Part shown: in pieces, positions 1 through 6,385 of the stretch | Numbering within the stretch: the first letter of the stretch is position 1 | How the letters are laid out: the number at the start of each line of letters is the position of its first letter | Assembly: GCA_944372565.1 (NCBI GenBank) | Contig: CALVZR010000006.1 | Coordinates: forward strand, 1-16,300 | Reading direction: 5' to 3' | Length of the DNA: 16,300 bases | DNA from: an uncultured Clostridia bacterium | GTDB lineage: Bacteria; Bacillota; Clostridia; Christensenellales; Borkfalkiaceae | Made by a program: the position numbers and the translations under genes | The notes under the pieces: model-generated | Database searches by the model: none | Told to the model about the DNA's origin: nothing | Seen by the model: only the letters and a program-made list of their open reading frames with translations

Positions 1-1164
1 GAGGAATACAAAAATTCCTCTCTGCTGAAAACCGCCCTTTTTTCCATGCTGGCGGCGGGGCTTGCCGCCGCCCTCTTTATGGCGGCGCTTTCCCGCCCGC
101 TCGCGAAGCTGCAGGGGAACCCGCTCGCCGCGCCCGCCTATGCCGCCCTCGCGCCCGCCGTTTTGTTCGTGGCGCTCCTCTCGTGCTACCGCGGGCTCTT
201 CCAGGGATACCGCAAAATGGCGCCCACCGCCGTTTCGCAGATTATGGAACAGCTCGTGAAACTCATTTTCGGGCTGGCGCTCGCGGCGCTTCTTATGCCC
301 GACGTGCCCGCCGCGGCGGCGGGGGCGGCGTTCGCCGTGTCTTTAAGCGAACTCGCCGCGCTCGCCTATCTCTTCTTCGCGTGGCGTAGGCAGGAAAAAC
401 GGGGCGTTTTCGCCGCGTCCGACAAAAAGGAGCATTGGAAAAATTCCTTTAAGAGCATCGTGAAAATCTGCCTGCCCGTCACCCTCGTGGGCGTGCTCCT
501 GCCCTTTTCGCAGACGGCGGACAGCTTTCTCATCCTCAATATCCTGAAAACCTACACCGACCGCGCCACCGCCCTCTACGGACTGTTTTCGGGCGGCGTG
601 CTCTCGGTGATCGGGGTTCCCGTTTCGCTGTGCTACGGGGTGGCGGTTGCCGCCGTTCCCTACGTTTCGGGCAGGGACGGCGGGGAGAAAAAGCCCTTTT
701 TCGCGGTGTGGCTCACCCTCGCGCTCGCCGCGGCGATGGGGGCGGCGTGTTTCCTGCTGCCCGATTTCATCGTGCGCGTGCTCTTTTTCTCCCTTTCCGC
801 GGAGGACAAAGCGCTCGCCGCAAACCTTCTGCGCGCGCTCTCGCCCTGCATCGTTACGATGTCGCTGCTGCAGACGGTGAACTCCCTGCTCATCGGCAAG
901 GGGCGCGCCTATGCGCCCCTGCTCGGTATGGGGCTGGGCGTGGCGGCGAAGATCGCGCTCGAAATCGTCCTTCTCCCGCGTGCGCAAATGCACATCTACG
1001 GCGCGGCGATTTCCTTAAATGTGTGTTATTTGGTTGCGGTTCTCGTGAATTTGCTGTATAGTATAAAGGGATTCGGCGAAAAACGGATCAAACCGCTCCC
1101 GAAGGAGGATTGCAGTGAAGGTGCGAGAAGATTTGCCCGAAAATATAAAGCGGATCATCGGTAA
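1..1164 (+). CDS. SpoVB/YabM-like polysaccharide (lipid II-type) flippase, 5' end outside the window
   Basis: Multi-pass membrane protein of the MOP/MATE superfamily (SpoVB, YabM, MurJ relatives), which moves lipid-linked sugar precursors across the cytoplasmic membrane. The frame is open from base 1 (EEYKNSSLLK...), so the ATG at 46 is internal and roughly the first 100 residues of a usual 500-residue protein are missing. About 387 residues are visible. The segment with SCYRGLFQGYRKMAPTAVSQ followed by EQLVKL is typical of the SpoVB/YabM branch, and several hydrophobic helices alternate with short basic loops to the charged C-terminal tail. Its last 50 bases overlap the start of mazG. A yabM-mazG pairing is known from Bacillus, which supports the assignment. 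Whether it serves sporulation or vegetative wall synthesis cannot be decided from this fragment. Confidence 0.85.
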   Translation, partial: EEYKNSSLLKTALFSMLAAGLAAALFMAALSRPLAKLQGNPLAAPAYAALAPAVLFVALLSCYRGLFQGYRKMAPTAVSQIMEQLVKLIFGLALAALLMPDVPAAAAGAAFAVSLSELAALAYLFFAWRRQEKRGVFAASDKKEHWKNSFKSIVKICLPVTLVGVLLPFSQTADSFLILNILKTYTDRATALYGLFSGGVLSVIGVPVSLCYGVAVAAVPYVSGRDGGEKKPFFAVWLTLALAAAMGAACFLLPDFIVRVLFFSLSAEDKALAANLLRALSPCIVTMSLLQTVNSLLIGKGRAYAPLLGMGLGVAAKIALEIVLLPRAQMHIYGAAISLNVCYLVAVLVNLLYSIKGFGEKRIKPLPKEDCSEGARRFARKYKADHR

Positions 1165-1939
1165 AGAACATTTCACGTTCGAGGATCTTGCGGACATCAT
1201 CCGTTTCCTGCGTTCGCCGCAGGGCTGCCCGTGGGACAGGGAGCAGACGCACGAGAGCATAGAGATCTGCCTCATCGAGGAGGCTTACGAACTGATCGAC
1301 GCCGTGAAAAAACGCAGCCCCGAAAAGATGACGGAAGAGGCGGGGGACGTGATTCTGCAATCGGTGTTCCATGCCGTGATGGGGGAGGAAGAGGGCACGT
1401 TCACCATGCAGGAGGTCATCGACGCGGAGTGCGTGAAGATGATCACCCGCCACACCCATATTTTCGGGGAGGAGAGCGTGAAAGATTCCGCCGGCGCCCT
1501 GAAAGCGTGGGAGAAAAACAAATACGAAGAAAAACATCTCGAAAGCGCGGGAGAGAGGGTGAAGGACGTGCCCGAAACGCTCCCCGCGCTTCTGCGCGCC
1601 CAGAAGGTGCAAAAGCGCGCCTCGAAATTCGGTTTTGAATTTCAAAACATCGAAGAGGTGTTTGCAAAACTTTCGGAGGAAACGGCGGAATTTGCCGCCG
1701 CCCTCGCGGAAAAAAACGAGGCGCGGATCGCCGAGGAGGGAGGCGATCTCCTGTTTACGGCGGTCAATTTACTGCGCTTTGCGGGCGTGGAGAGCGAACA
1801 GGCGCTCGCCGCGGCGACGGAAAAGTTTATTTCCCGCTTTTTGGAAACGGAAAAACTCGCCGCAAAGGACGGCAAGAAGCTCGGCGAACTTTCCGCCGAA
1901 GAACTGGACGGGTATTACAATGCTGCCAAAAAGCGTTAA
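1115..1939 (+). CDS. mazG: MazG nucleoside triphosphate pyrophosphohydrolase
   Basis: Cytosolic all-alpha NTP pyrophosphohydrolase that hydrolyses (d)NTPs to the monophosphate and pyrophosphate, a housecleaning activity. At 274 residues it has the classic two-domain length. The N-terminal MazG domain shows GCPWDREQTHESI (residues 37-49), EEAYELID (55-62) and EEAGD (74-78), the carboxylates that bind Mg. The C-terminal domain repeats the pattern with EETAEF (188-193) and EEGGD (207-211). Translation starts at GTG 1115, decided by an AAGGAGG Shine-Dalgarno at 1102-1108 with a 6-base spacer. The start lies inside the flippase gene (50-base overlap) and the end overlaps the next gene by 20 bases, so translational coupling is likely. 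Both domains keep their acidic motifs, so I see no sign of degeneration. Confidence 0.93.
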   Translation: MKVREDLPENIKRIIGKEHFTFEDLADIIRFLRSPQGCPWDREQTHESIEICLIEEAYELIDAVKKRSPEKMTEEAGDVILQSVFHAVMGEEEGTFTMQEVIDAECVKMITRHTHIFGEESVKDSAGALKAWEKNKYEEKHLESAGERVKDVPETLPALLRAQKVQKRASKFGFEFQNIEEVFAKLSEETAEFAAALAEKNEARIAEEGGDLLFTAVNLLRFAGVESEQALAAATEKFISRFLETEKLAAKDGKKLGELSAEELDGYYNAAKKR

Positions 1940-2855
1940 AATAGGCTCCGTGCAAACGGAAAACAACGTCTTTCTGGCGCCGCTCGCGGGATATACGGAT
2001 TTCGCGTTCCGCAGCATCTGCCGCGATTTCGGCGCGGGGCTGACCTTCACCGAAATGGTGAGCGCGAACGGCCTGCTGTACGGCAGCCGCGCGACGGAAG
2101 AACTGCTTTACACCGCGGAAAACGAGAAGATCCGCTGCGCGCAGATCTTCGGCAGCGACGCGGACATTATGAAAGCGGCGGCGGAGAGCGAGGCGCTCGC
2201 CTCCTTCGACGTTATAGACGTAAATATGGGGTGCCCCGTGCCGAAGATCTTTTCCAACGGCGCGGGCAGCGCCCTTTTAAACGATCTGCCCAAGGCGGAA
2301 AAGATCCTTTCCGCGCTCTCTTCCACGGGGAAGAATATCACCGTGAAGATCCGCCTCGGCGCGGAGAAGGGGAAAAGCGTGGCTGTCGGATTCGCGAAGA
2401 TGGCGGAGGGCGCGGGGGTGAAGATGATCACCGTGCACGGGCGCTACCGCCCCGATTACTATGCGGGGGAGGTGGATTTCGCGGAAATCGCGAAAGTGAA
2501 AAACGCCGTGAACATTCCCGTCATCGCAAACGGCGGCGTGTTTTCCCGCAAAGACGCGGAGGAACTGATGGAAAAAACGGGGGCGGACGGCGTGATGGTC
2601 GCCCGCGGCGCGCTGGCGCGGCCGTGTATTTTTTCCGAGATTCTGGAAAAAGAGTACGTTTACAGCGTGAAAGAGGTGGTTTCCCGCCAGATCGCGCTTT
2701 TGAAAACCCGTTTCGAGGACGGGCGCATCGCGGTGAATTTCCGCAAGGTGATGCCGCAGTATCTCAAAGGATACCCCGCGGACAAGGAATGGAAAAAGCG
2801 GTTCGCGCAGGTGAAGTCCACGGAGGAGATCCTCCGCCTGCTCGAAGAGGCGTAA
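1920..2855 (+). CDS. dusB: tRNA-dihydrouridine synthase, DusB-type
   Basis: FMN-dependent enzyme that reduces uridine to dihydrouridine in the D-loop of tRNAs. The 311-residue protein begins with an FMN-binding TIM barrel: LAPLAGYTDFAFR (residues 19-31), then DVNMGCPVPKIFSNGAGSAL (100-119) with the family's catalytic Cys at about 105. VKIRLG, MITVHGR and VIANGG follow, with GVMVARGALARP as the phosphate-binding end of the barrel. The C-terminal helical domain is short and ends in STEEILRLLEEA. The frame is open far upstream, but similarity starts at the ATG at 1920, which overlaps the mazG stop by 20 bases. No strong Shine-Dalgarno precedes it, so coupling to mazG translation is likely. The symbol follows the common Firmicute naming; the exact Dus subgroup is an inference. 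Confidence 0.9.
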   Translation: MLPKSVKIGSVQTENNVFLAPLAGYTDFAFRSICRDFGAGLTFTEMVSANGLLYGSRATEELLYTAENEKIRCAQIFGSDADIMKAAAESEALASFDVIDVNMGCPVPKIFSNGAGSALLNDLPKAEKILSALSSTGKNITVKIRLGAEKGKSVAVGFAKMAEGAGVKMITVHGRYRPDYYAGEVDFAEIAKVKNAVNIPVIANGGVFSRKDAEELMEKTGADGVMVARGALARPCIFSEILEKEYVYSVKEVVSRQIALLKTRFEDGRIAVNFRKVMPQYLKGYPADKEWKKRFAQVKSTEEILRLLEEA

Positions 2856-2911
2856 CAATTCGCGCGCGGGTCAAATATACTGTAAGTAGCGAAAATGCGG
2901 GGTGCGGTAGT

Positions 2912-3580
2912 TTGAAAGCGTGCGTGGTGACTTGCAGCAATCTCAATGCCTTCTGGCAGGAAAAACTGGAAAAAACGGGGAAGAGCGATCTCCTCGCGTT
3001 CGGTTTCAACGGGCTGGGGCTCGTGAGCTATAAGAGCGAACTGGAGGGAAAGACGGAATTTTTCCACGACGCGGCGGGGCTTTCCCGCGCGACGGGCGGC
3101 GTGCTGGTGTGCGGGTGCGATACCGATACCTACGGCGTGTTCCGCCACTCGGCGCTCGTGGCGGAAAAGGGGCGCATCCTCGGCGTTTCGGACGCGTGCT
3201 ATGCGCTCGACGAGAGCGAATTCCGCGCGGGCGGGAGTTTCCGCGTGTACGAAACGGGGGCGGGGCGCGTGGGCGTGCTCGTCGGCGACGACGTGTATTT
3301 TCCCGAGGCAGCCAAAGTGCTTTCCCTGTGCGACGCGGACGTGATCGTGTGCGTTTACCACCGCGCGGCGGCGGGTATGACCGAGGTGATGGCGCGCGCC
3401 GCGGCGTTTTCCTGCGGAGTGCCCTTCATCCTCGCCGCGGAATCCTTCGTGAGCGCGGCGGGCGCGAACGGGGAAATCGCCTACTCTTCCCGCAGGGACG
3501 TGAACGAATTTCCCCTGCGGCTCGTGAAGGATTATCACAAGATCAGCACCCGCCGCCGCGGGTTTTCGTTTGAACAATAG
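2912..3580 (+). CDS. nitrilase-fold (carbon-nitrogen hydrolase-like) protein without catalytic residues
   Basis: A 222-residue protein that follows the carbon-nitrogen hydrolase pattern almost throughout: a strand and helix near residues 24-32, GVLVCG (63-68), HSALVAEKGRILG (79-91), a DESEFRAGGSFRVYETGAGR stretch (100-119), GVLVGDDVYFPE (121-132), then ADVIVCVYHR and MARAAAFSCGVPFILAAES. The catalytic triad of the family is Glu-Lys-Cys. By my alignment Glu is Phe32 (AFGF where VFPE is expected), Lys is Cys96, and the nucleophile in the usual ICYDxxFPE is Gly125. It is also shorter than the usual 260-290 residues. I infer a pseudoenzyme or a recruited binding protein. The likely start is TTG 2912 (LKACVVTC); upstream there is no in-frame ATG fitting the similarity, and the Shine-Dalgarno is weak. 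It lies between dusB and trmL on the same strand. Confidence 0.72.
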   Translation: MKACVVTCSNLNAFWQEKLEKTGKSDLLAFGFNGLGLVSYKSELEGKTEFFHDAAGLSRATGGVLVCGCDTDTYGVFRHSALVAEKGRILGVSDACYALDESEFRAGGSFRVYETGAGRVGVLVGDDVYFPEAAKVLSLCDADVIVCVYHRAAAGMTEVMARAAAFSCGVPFILAAESFVSAAGANGEIAYSSRRDVNEFPLRLVKDYHKISTRRRGFSFEQ

Positions 3581-3624
3581 TTTGCAAAGTATAAACGATG
3601 GTTTGATTTACGGAGGAGAAAATT

Positions 3625-4113
3625 TTGCTCAATATCGTACTTGTGGAGCCGGAGATCCCGCAAAATACCGGTAACGTGGCGAGAACGTGCGCCGCCACGG
3701 GCAGCAGGCTGCACCTCGTGCGGCCGTTCGGGTTCGAGATCACGGACAAGCATTTAAAGCGCGCGGGGCTGGATTACTGGCACCTCGTGGATATTTTTTA
3801 TTACGATTCTTTCCGGGAAGTTTTGGACAAGTTCTCTCCTTCGCATAATTTCTGGTTTTTCTCCACCAAGGCGGCGAAAATTTACAGCGACGCGCGGTAT
3901 CGGGACGGGGATTTCCTCGTGTTCGGCAAGGAAACCAAGGGATTGGACGAAAAACTTCTCGCCGCGCATTACGAAAACTGTGTGCGCCTTCCCATGACGG
4001 ACGAGAGCCGTTCGCTCAATCTGGGAAACTCCGTCTGCGCGGGTGTTTACGAGGCTTTGCGCCAGCTTTCTTTCCCCGATCTCAAGTGCGCGGGGGAAAT
4101 CCCGCAAAAGTGA
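3625..4113 (+). CDS. trmL: tRNA (cytidine/uridine(34)-2'-O)-methyltransferase
   Basis: SPOUT-class (SpoU family) methyltransferase that uses S-adenosylmethionine to 2'-O-methylate the wobble nucleotide of tRNA-Leu isoacceptors. It has 162 residues, the usual size of this minimal single-domain enzyme. All three SpoU motifs are present: EPEIPQNTGNVARTCAATG (residues 8-26) with the conserved Asn and Arg, FGKETKGL (100-107), and SLNLGNSVCAGVYEALRQ (130-147), which forms the trefoil-knot cofactor site. Translation starts at TTG 3625, fixed by a GGAGGAG Shine-Dalgarno at 3612-3618 with a 6-base spacer and by the family's N-terminus (LNIVLVEPEIPQN). It is the second consecutive gene with a TTG start. 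No terminator follows it before the pgk promoter. Confidence 0.94.
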   Translation: MLNIVLVEPEIPQNTGNVARTCAATGSRLHLVRPFGFEITDKHLKRAGLDYWHLVDIFYYDSFREVLDKFSPSHNFWFFSTKAAKIYSDARYRDGDFLVFGKETKGLDEKLLAAHYENCVRLPMTDESRSLNLGNSVCAGVYEALRQLSFPDLKCAGEIPQK

Positions 4114-4128
4114 ACTTTTTTGCCCCCG

Positions 4129-4151
4129 AATTTGCGTTTTCGGCGCAAATT
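4129..4151. repeat. 8-bp inverted repeat just upstream of the pgk promoter
   Basis: AATTTGCG (4129-4136) and CGCAAATT (4144-4151) are perfect inverted arms around a 7-base spacer, ending three bases before the -35 box of pgk. There is no T-tract on either side, so it does not look like a terminator. The position suits an operator or activator site. The binding protein is unknown, and the sequence does not resemble the CggR operator known upstream of Bacillus gapA. Confidence 0.35.
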
Positions 4152-4154
4152 GAT

Positions 4155-4183
4155 TTGACAAAAGGCGGTAAATTTACTACAAT
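4155..4183 (+). promoter_or_regulatory. sigma-A type promoter of pgk-tpiA
   Basis: TTGACA (4155-4160) and TACAAT (4178-4183) are separated by exactly 17 bases. The predicted transcription start near 4190 leaves a leader of about 30 bases that holds the GGAGGAG Shine-Dalgarno (4207-4213) before the ATG at 4220. The -35 box is perfect and the -10 has five of six consensus bases. Confidence 0.85.
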
Positions 4184-4219
4184 ATCCCGTGAAAGGAAAT
4201 AAAAACGGAGGAGTTTTTT

Positions 4220-5536
4220 ATGAATAAAAAATCGATTAAAGATGTCGACGTAAAAGGCAAGCGCTGTCTTGTGAGAGTGGACTTCAACGTCCCGATGAAA
4301 GACGGCGTGATCACCGACGAAAACCGTATCGACGGCGCGCTGCCCACCATCAAATATCTGATCGAACACGGCGCGAAAGTCATTTTGTGCTCGCACCTCG
4401 GCAAGCCGCACAACGTGCTCACCCCGGGTTTCGGGCTGAACAAGAAGGAAAAGGCCGCCGTTGCCGCCCTGCCCGAAAGCGAACAGGCCGCGGCGAAGGA
4501 AGAATATCTCAAAAAGGCGATGAAGGACAAGGAGAAATTCTCTCTCCGCCCGGTTGCCGAAAAACTTTCCGAAAAGCTGGGTAAAAAGGTTGTATTCGCC
4601 ACCGACGTGGTCGGTCCGAGCGCAGACGCAGCCGTCGCCGCGATGAAGGACGGCGACGTGGTCCTTCTGGAAAACACCCGTTTCGAGGCGGGCGAAGAAA
4701 AGCGCGACGAGGCGCTCTGCAAAAAACTCGCTTCTTATTGCGATATCTATGTGAACGACGCTTTCGGCACGGCGCACCGCTCGCACGCGACCACCGCGGC
4801 GATCGTGGAATACGGTTTCGTGAAGACGGCGGTTTGCGGTTTCCTCATCGAAAAGGAACTCTCCGTGATGGCGGACGCCCTCGAACACCCCGTGCGCCCG
4901 TTCGTTGCCATTCTCGGCGGCGCGAAAGTTGCGGATAAACTCAAAGTCATTTCCAATCTGCTCGAAAAGTGCGATACCCTCGTGATCGGCGGCGGTATGG
5001 CTTATACCTTCCTCAAAGCGGAAGGATACGAAGTGGGCGCCTCCCTCGTGGACGACGAGCAGATCGGCTACTGCAAGGATATGATGAAGAAGGCGAAGGA
5101 TCTGGGCAAAAAACTCCTTCTGCCCGTCGATTCGGTCACGGCGAAATCCTTCCCCAACCCCATCGACGCGCCCATCGAAGTGCACACCTGTCCCGTGACG
5201 GCTATGCCCGCGGACGAAATGGGGCTGGATATCGGGCCGGAAACCGAAAAGCTGTTCGCTTCGGAAGTCGCAAACGCGAAAACGGTGATCTGGAACGGGC
5301 CGATGGGCGTTTTTGAAAACCCCACGCTCGCCAAGGGCACGATCGCCGTGGCGAAAGCGCTTGCGGACGCCAAGGGCGCCACGACCATCATCGGCGGCGG
5401 CGACCCCGCGGCTGCCGCGAAACAGCCCGGCTTTGCGGATAAGATGACGCACATTTCCACGGGCGGCGGCGCTTCGCTCGAACTCTTCGAAGGCAAGGTG
5501 CTCCCCGGCATCGCCTGCCTCAACGACAAGGACTGA
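4220..5536 (+). CDS. pgk: phosphoglycerate kinase
   Basis: Glycolytic enzyme transferring a phosphate from 1,3-bisphosphoglycerate to ADP in the cytosol. The 3-phosphoglycerate domain shows LVRVDFNVPMKDG (residues 17-29), SHLGKP (58-63), LENTRF (150-155) and NDAFGTAHRSHA (179-190). The nucleotide domain shows LGGAKVADKL, WNGPMGVFENPTLAKGT, GGGDPAAAA and HISTGGGASLELFEGK. At 438 residues it is about 40 longer than a usual bacterial enzyme. The excess is a Lys/Glu/Ala-rich stretch at about residues 66-105, directly after SHLGKP and before KFSLRPVAEKLSE. The usual Arg of SHLGRP is Lys, and the usual Ser/Thr after GGGD is Pro. The start is fixed by GGAGGAG (4207-4213). It is the first gene of a promoter-driven operon with tpiA 29 bases downstream. 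Confidence 0.96.
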   Translation: MNKKSIKDVDVKGKRCLVRVDFNVPMKDGVITDENRIDGALPTIKYLIEHGAKVILCSHLGKPHNVLTPGFGLNKKEKAAVAALPESEQAAAKEEYLKKAMKDKEKFSLRPVAEKLSEKLGKKVVFATDVVGPSADAAVAAMKDGDVVLLENTRFEAGEEKRDEALCKKLASYCDIYVNDAFGTAHRSHATTAAIVEYGFVKTAVCGFLIEKELSVMADALEHPVRPFVAILGGAKVADKLKVISNLLEKCDTLVIGGGMAYTFLKAEGYEVGASLVDDEQIGYCKDMMKKAKDLGKKLLLPVDSVTAKSFPNPIDAPIEVHTCPVTAMPADEMGLDIGPETEKLFASEVANAKTVIWNGPMGVFENPTLAKGTIAVAKALADAKGATTIIGGGDPAAAAKQPGFADKMTHISTGGGASLELFEGKVLPGIACLNDKD

Positions 5537-5565
5537 CCCGACTTTTTTAAGGAGCTCGAATTACA

Positions 5566-6315
5566 ATGAGAAAACCCATTATCGCACGAACCTGCAAGAT
5601 GAACAAGACCGCGGCGGAGGCCGCCGCGCTCGTGGAGGAACTCAAACCTCTCGTGGCGAAAGCAAAACCCGAAGTGGTGGTTTGCGTGCCTTTTACCGAT
5701 CTTGCCGTCGTGGGCAAGGCGCTCGAAGGCAGCAAGATCAAACTCGGCGCGCAGAACGTGGCGTGGGCGGATAAAGGCGCTTTCACGGGCGAGATCAGCG
5801 CGGATATGCTCAAAGAACTGGGCGTGGAATACGTGATTATCGGGCACAGCGAACGCCGCCAGTATTTCGGCGAAACGGACGAAAGCGTAAATAAGCGCGT
5901 GAAACAGGCGCTGGCGAAGGGGCTCAAACCCATCGTGTGCGTGGGCGAAACCAAACTCGAAAGGGAAAAGAACCGCACCAAGCGCGTGCTGAAAAAGCAG
6001 ATCACCGAAGGGCTTGCGGGCGTGGAGGATTTTGAAAACGTCGTCGTCGCCTACGAACCCGTGTGGGCGATCGGCACGGGGCTGACCGCCACGGCGGAGG
6101 ACGCGAACGCGACCATCGGCTATATCCGCAGGATCGTGGGCAACACCTTCGGCAAGGAAGTGGCGAAGAATCTGCGCATCCAGTACGGCGGCAGCATGAA
6201 CGCCGGCAACGCGAAAGACCTGATGGCGATGCGCAACATTGACGGCGGGCTGATCGGCGGAGCCTCCCTCAAAGCGGAGGATTTCTCCAAAGTCGTCAAC
6301 TACAAGGATAATTAA
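5566..6315 (+). CDS. tpiA: triosephosphate isomerase
   Basis: Interconverts dihydroxyacetone phosphate and glyceraldehyde 3-phosphate; a soluble TIM barrel of 249 residues, the normal length. Visible hallmarks are GAQN and GAFTGEIS (61-78), IGHSERR with the electrophile His94, AYEPVWAIGTG with the catalytic base Glu164, and YGGSMNAGNAKDL plus GGLIGGASLKAEDF for the phosphate site. The N-terminal motif is odd: the near-universal AGNWKMN reads ARTCKMN here, so catalytic Lys11 remains but the active-site Asn is Thr9 and the Trp is Cys10. In loop 6 the usual GTGKTAT reads GTGLTAT. The rest is intact, so I keep the assignment. An AAGGAG Shine-Dalgarno lies at 5549-5554, 11 bases before the ATG. 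It is the second gene of the pgk operon and is followed by a strong terminator. Confidence 0.94.
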   Translation: MRKPIIARTCKMNKTAAEAAALVEELKPLVAKAKPEVVVCVPFTDLAVVGKALEGSKIKLGAQNVAWADKGAFTGEISADMLKELGVEYVIIGHSERRQYFGETDESVNKRVKQALAKGLKPIVCVGETKLEREKNRTKRVLKKQITEGLAGVEDFENVVVAYEPVWAIGTGLTATAEDANATIGYIRRIVGNTFGKEVAKNLRIQYGGSMNAGNAKDLMAMRNIDGGLIGGASLKAEDFSKVVNYKDN

Positions 6316-6334
6316 AACGCGTACAACGCGTAAA

Positions 6335-6377
6335 AAAGCGCCCGCGGGCAGTTGCCCGCGGGCGCTTTGCTCTTTTT
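6335..6377. terminator. bidirectional intrinsic terminator between tpiA and the convergent ferritin-like gene
   Basis: A near-perfect stem of about 15 bp, arms AAAGCGCCCGCGGGC (6335-6349) and GCCCGCGGGCGCTTT (6354-6368), has a tiny AGTT loop. On the + strand it is followed by a T-rich run up to 6377. On the - strand the stem is followed by TTTTTT, so it can end both converging transcripts. A smaller ACGCGT-ACA-ACGCGT hairpin lies directly in front (6317-6331). Confidence 0.9.
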
Positions 6378-6385
6378 CGGAGCGG

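Noticed and set aside
2876..2881. TATACT as a -10 box for the nitrilase-like gene
   Set aside because: No acceptable -35 sequence lies 16-18 bases upstream; probably read-through from dusB.
3570..3595. TTGAAC and TATAAA as a promoter for trmL
   Set aside because: The spacer is only 14 bases, too short for a normal sigma-A promoter.
4082..5452. Long open frame of 456 codons on the - strand opposite pgk
   Set aside because: It is antisense to a well-conserved enzyme, has His/Arg/Gly-rich composition without recognisable motifs and lacks a ribosome binding site; it arises from high GC content.
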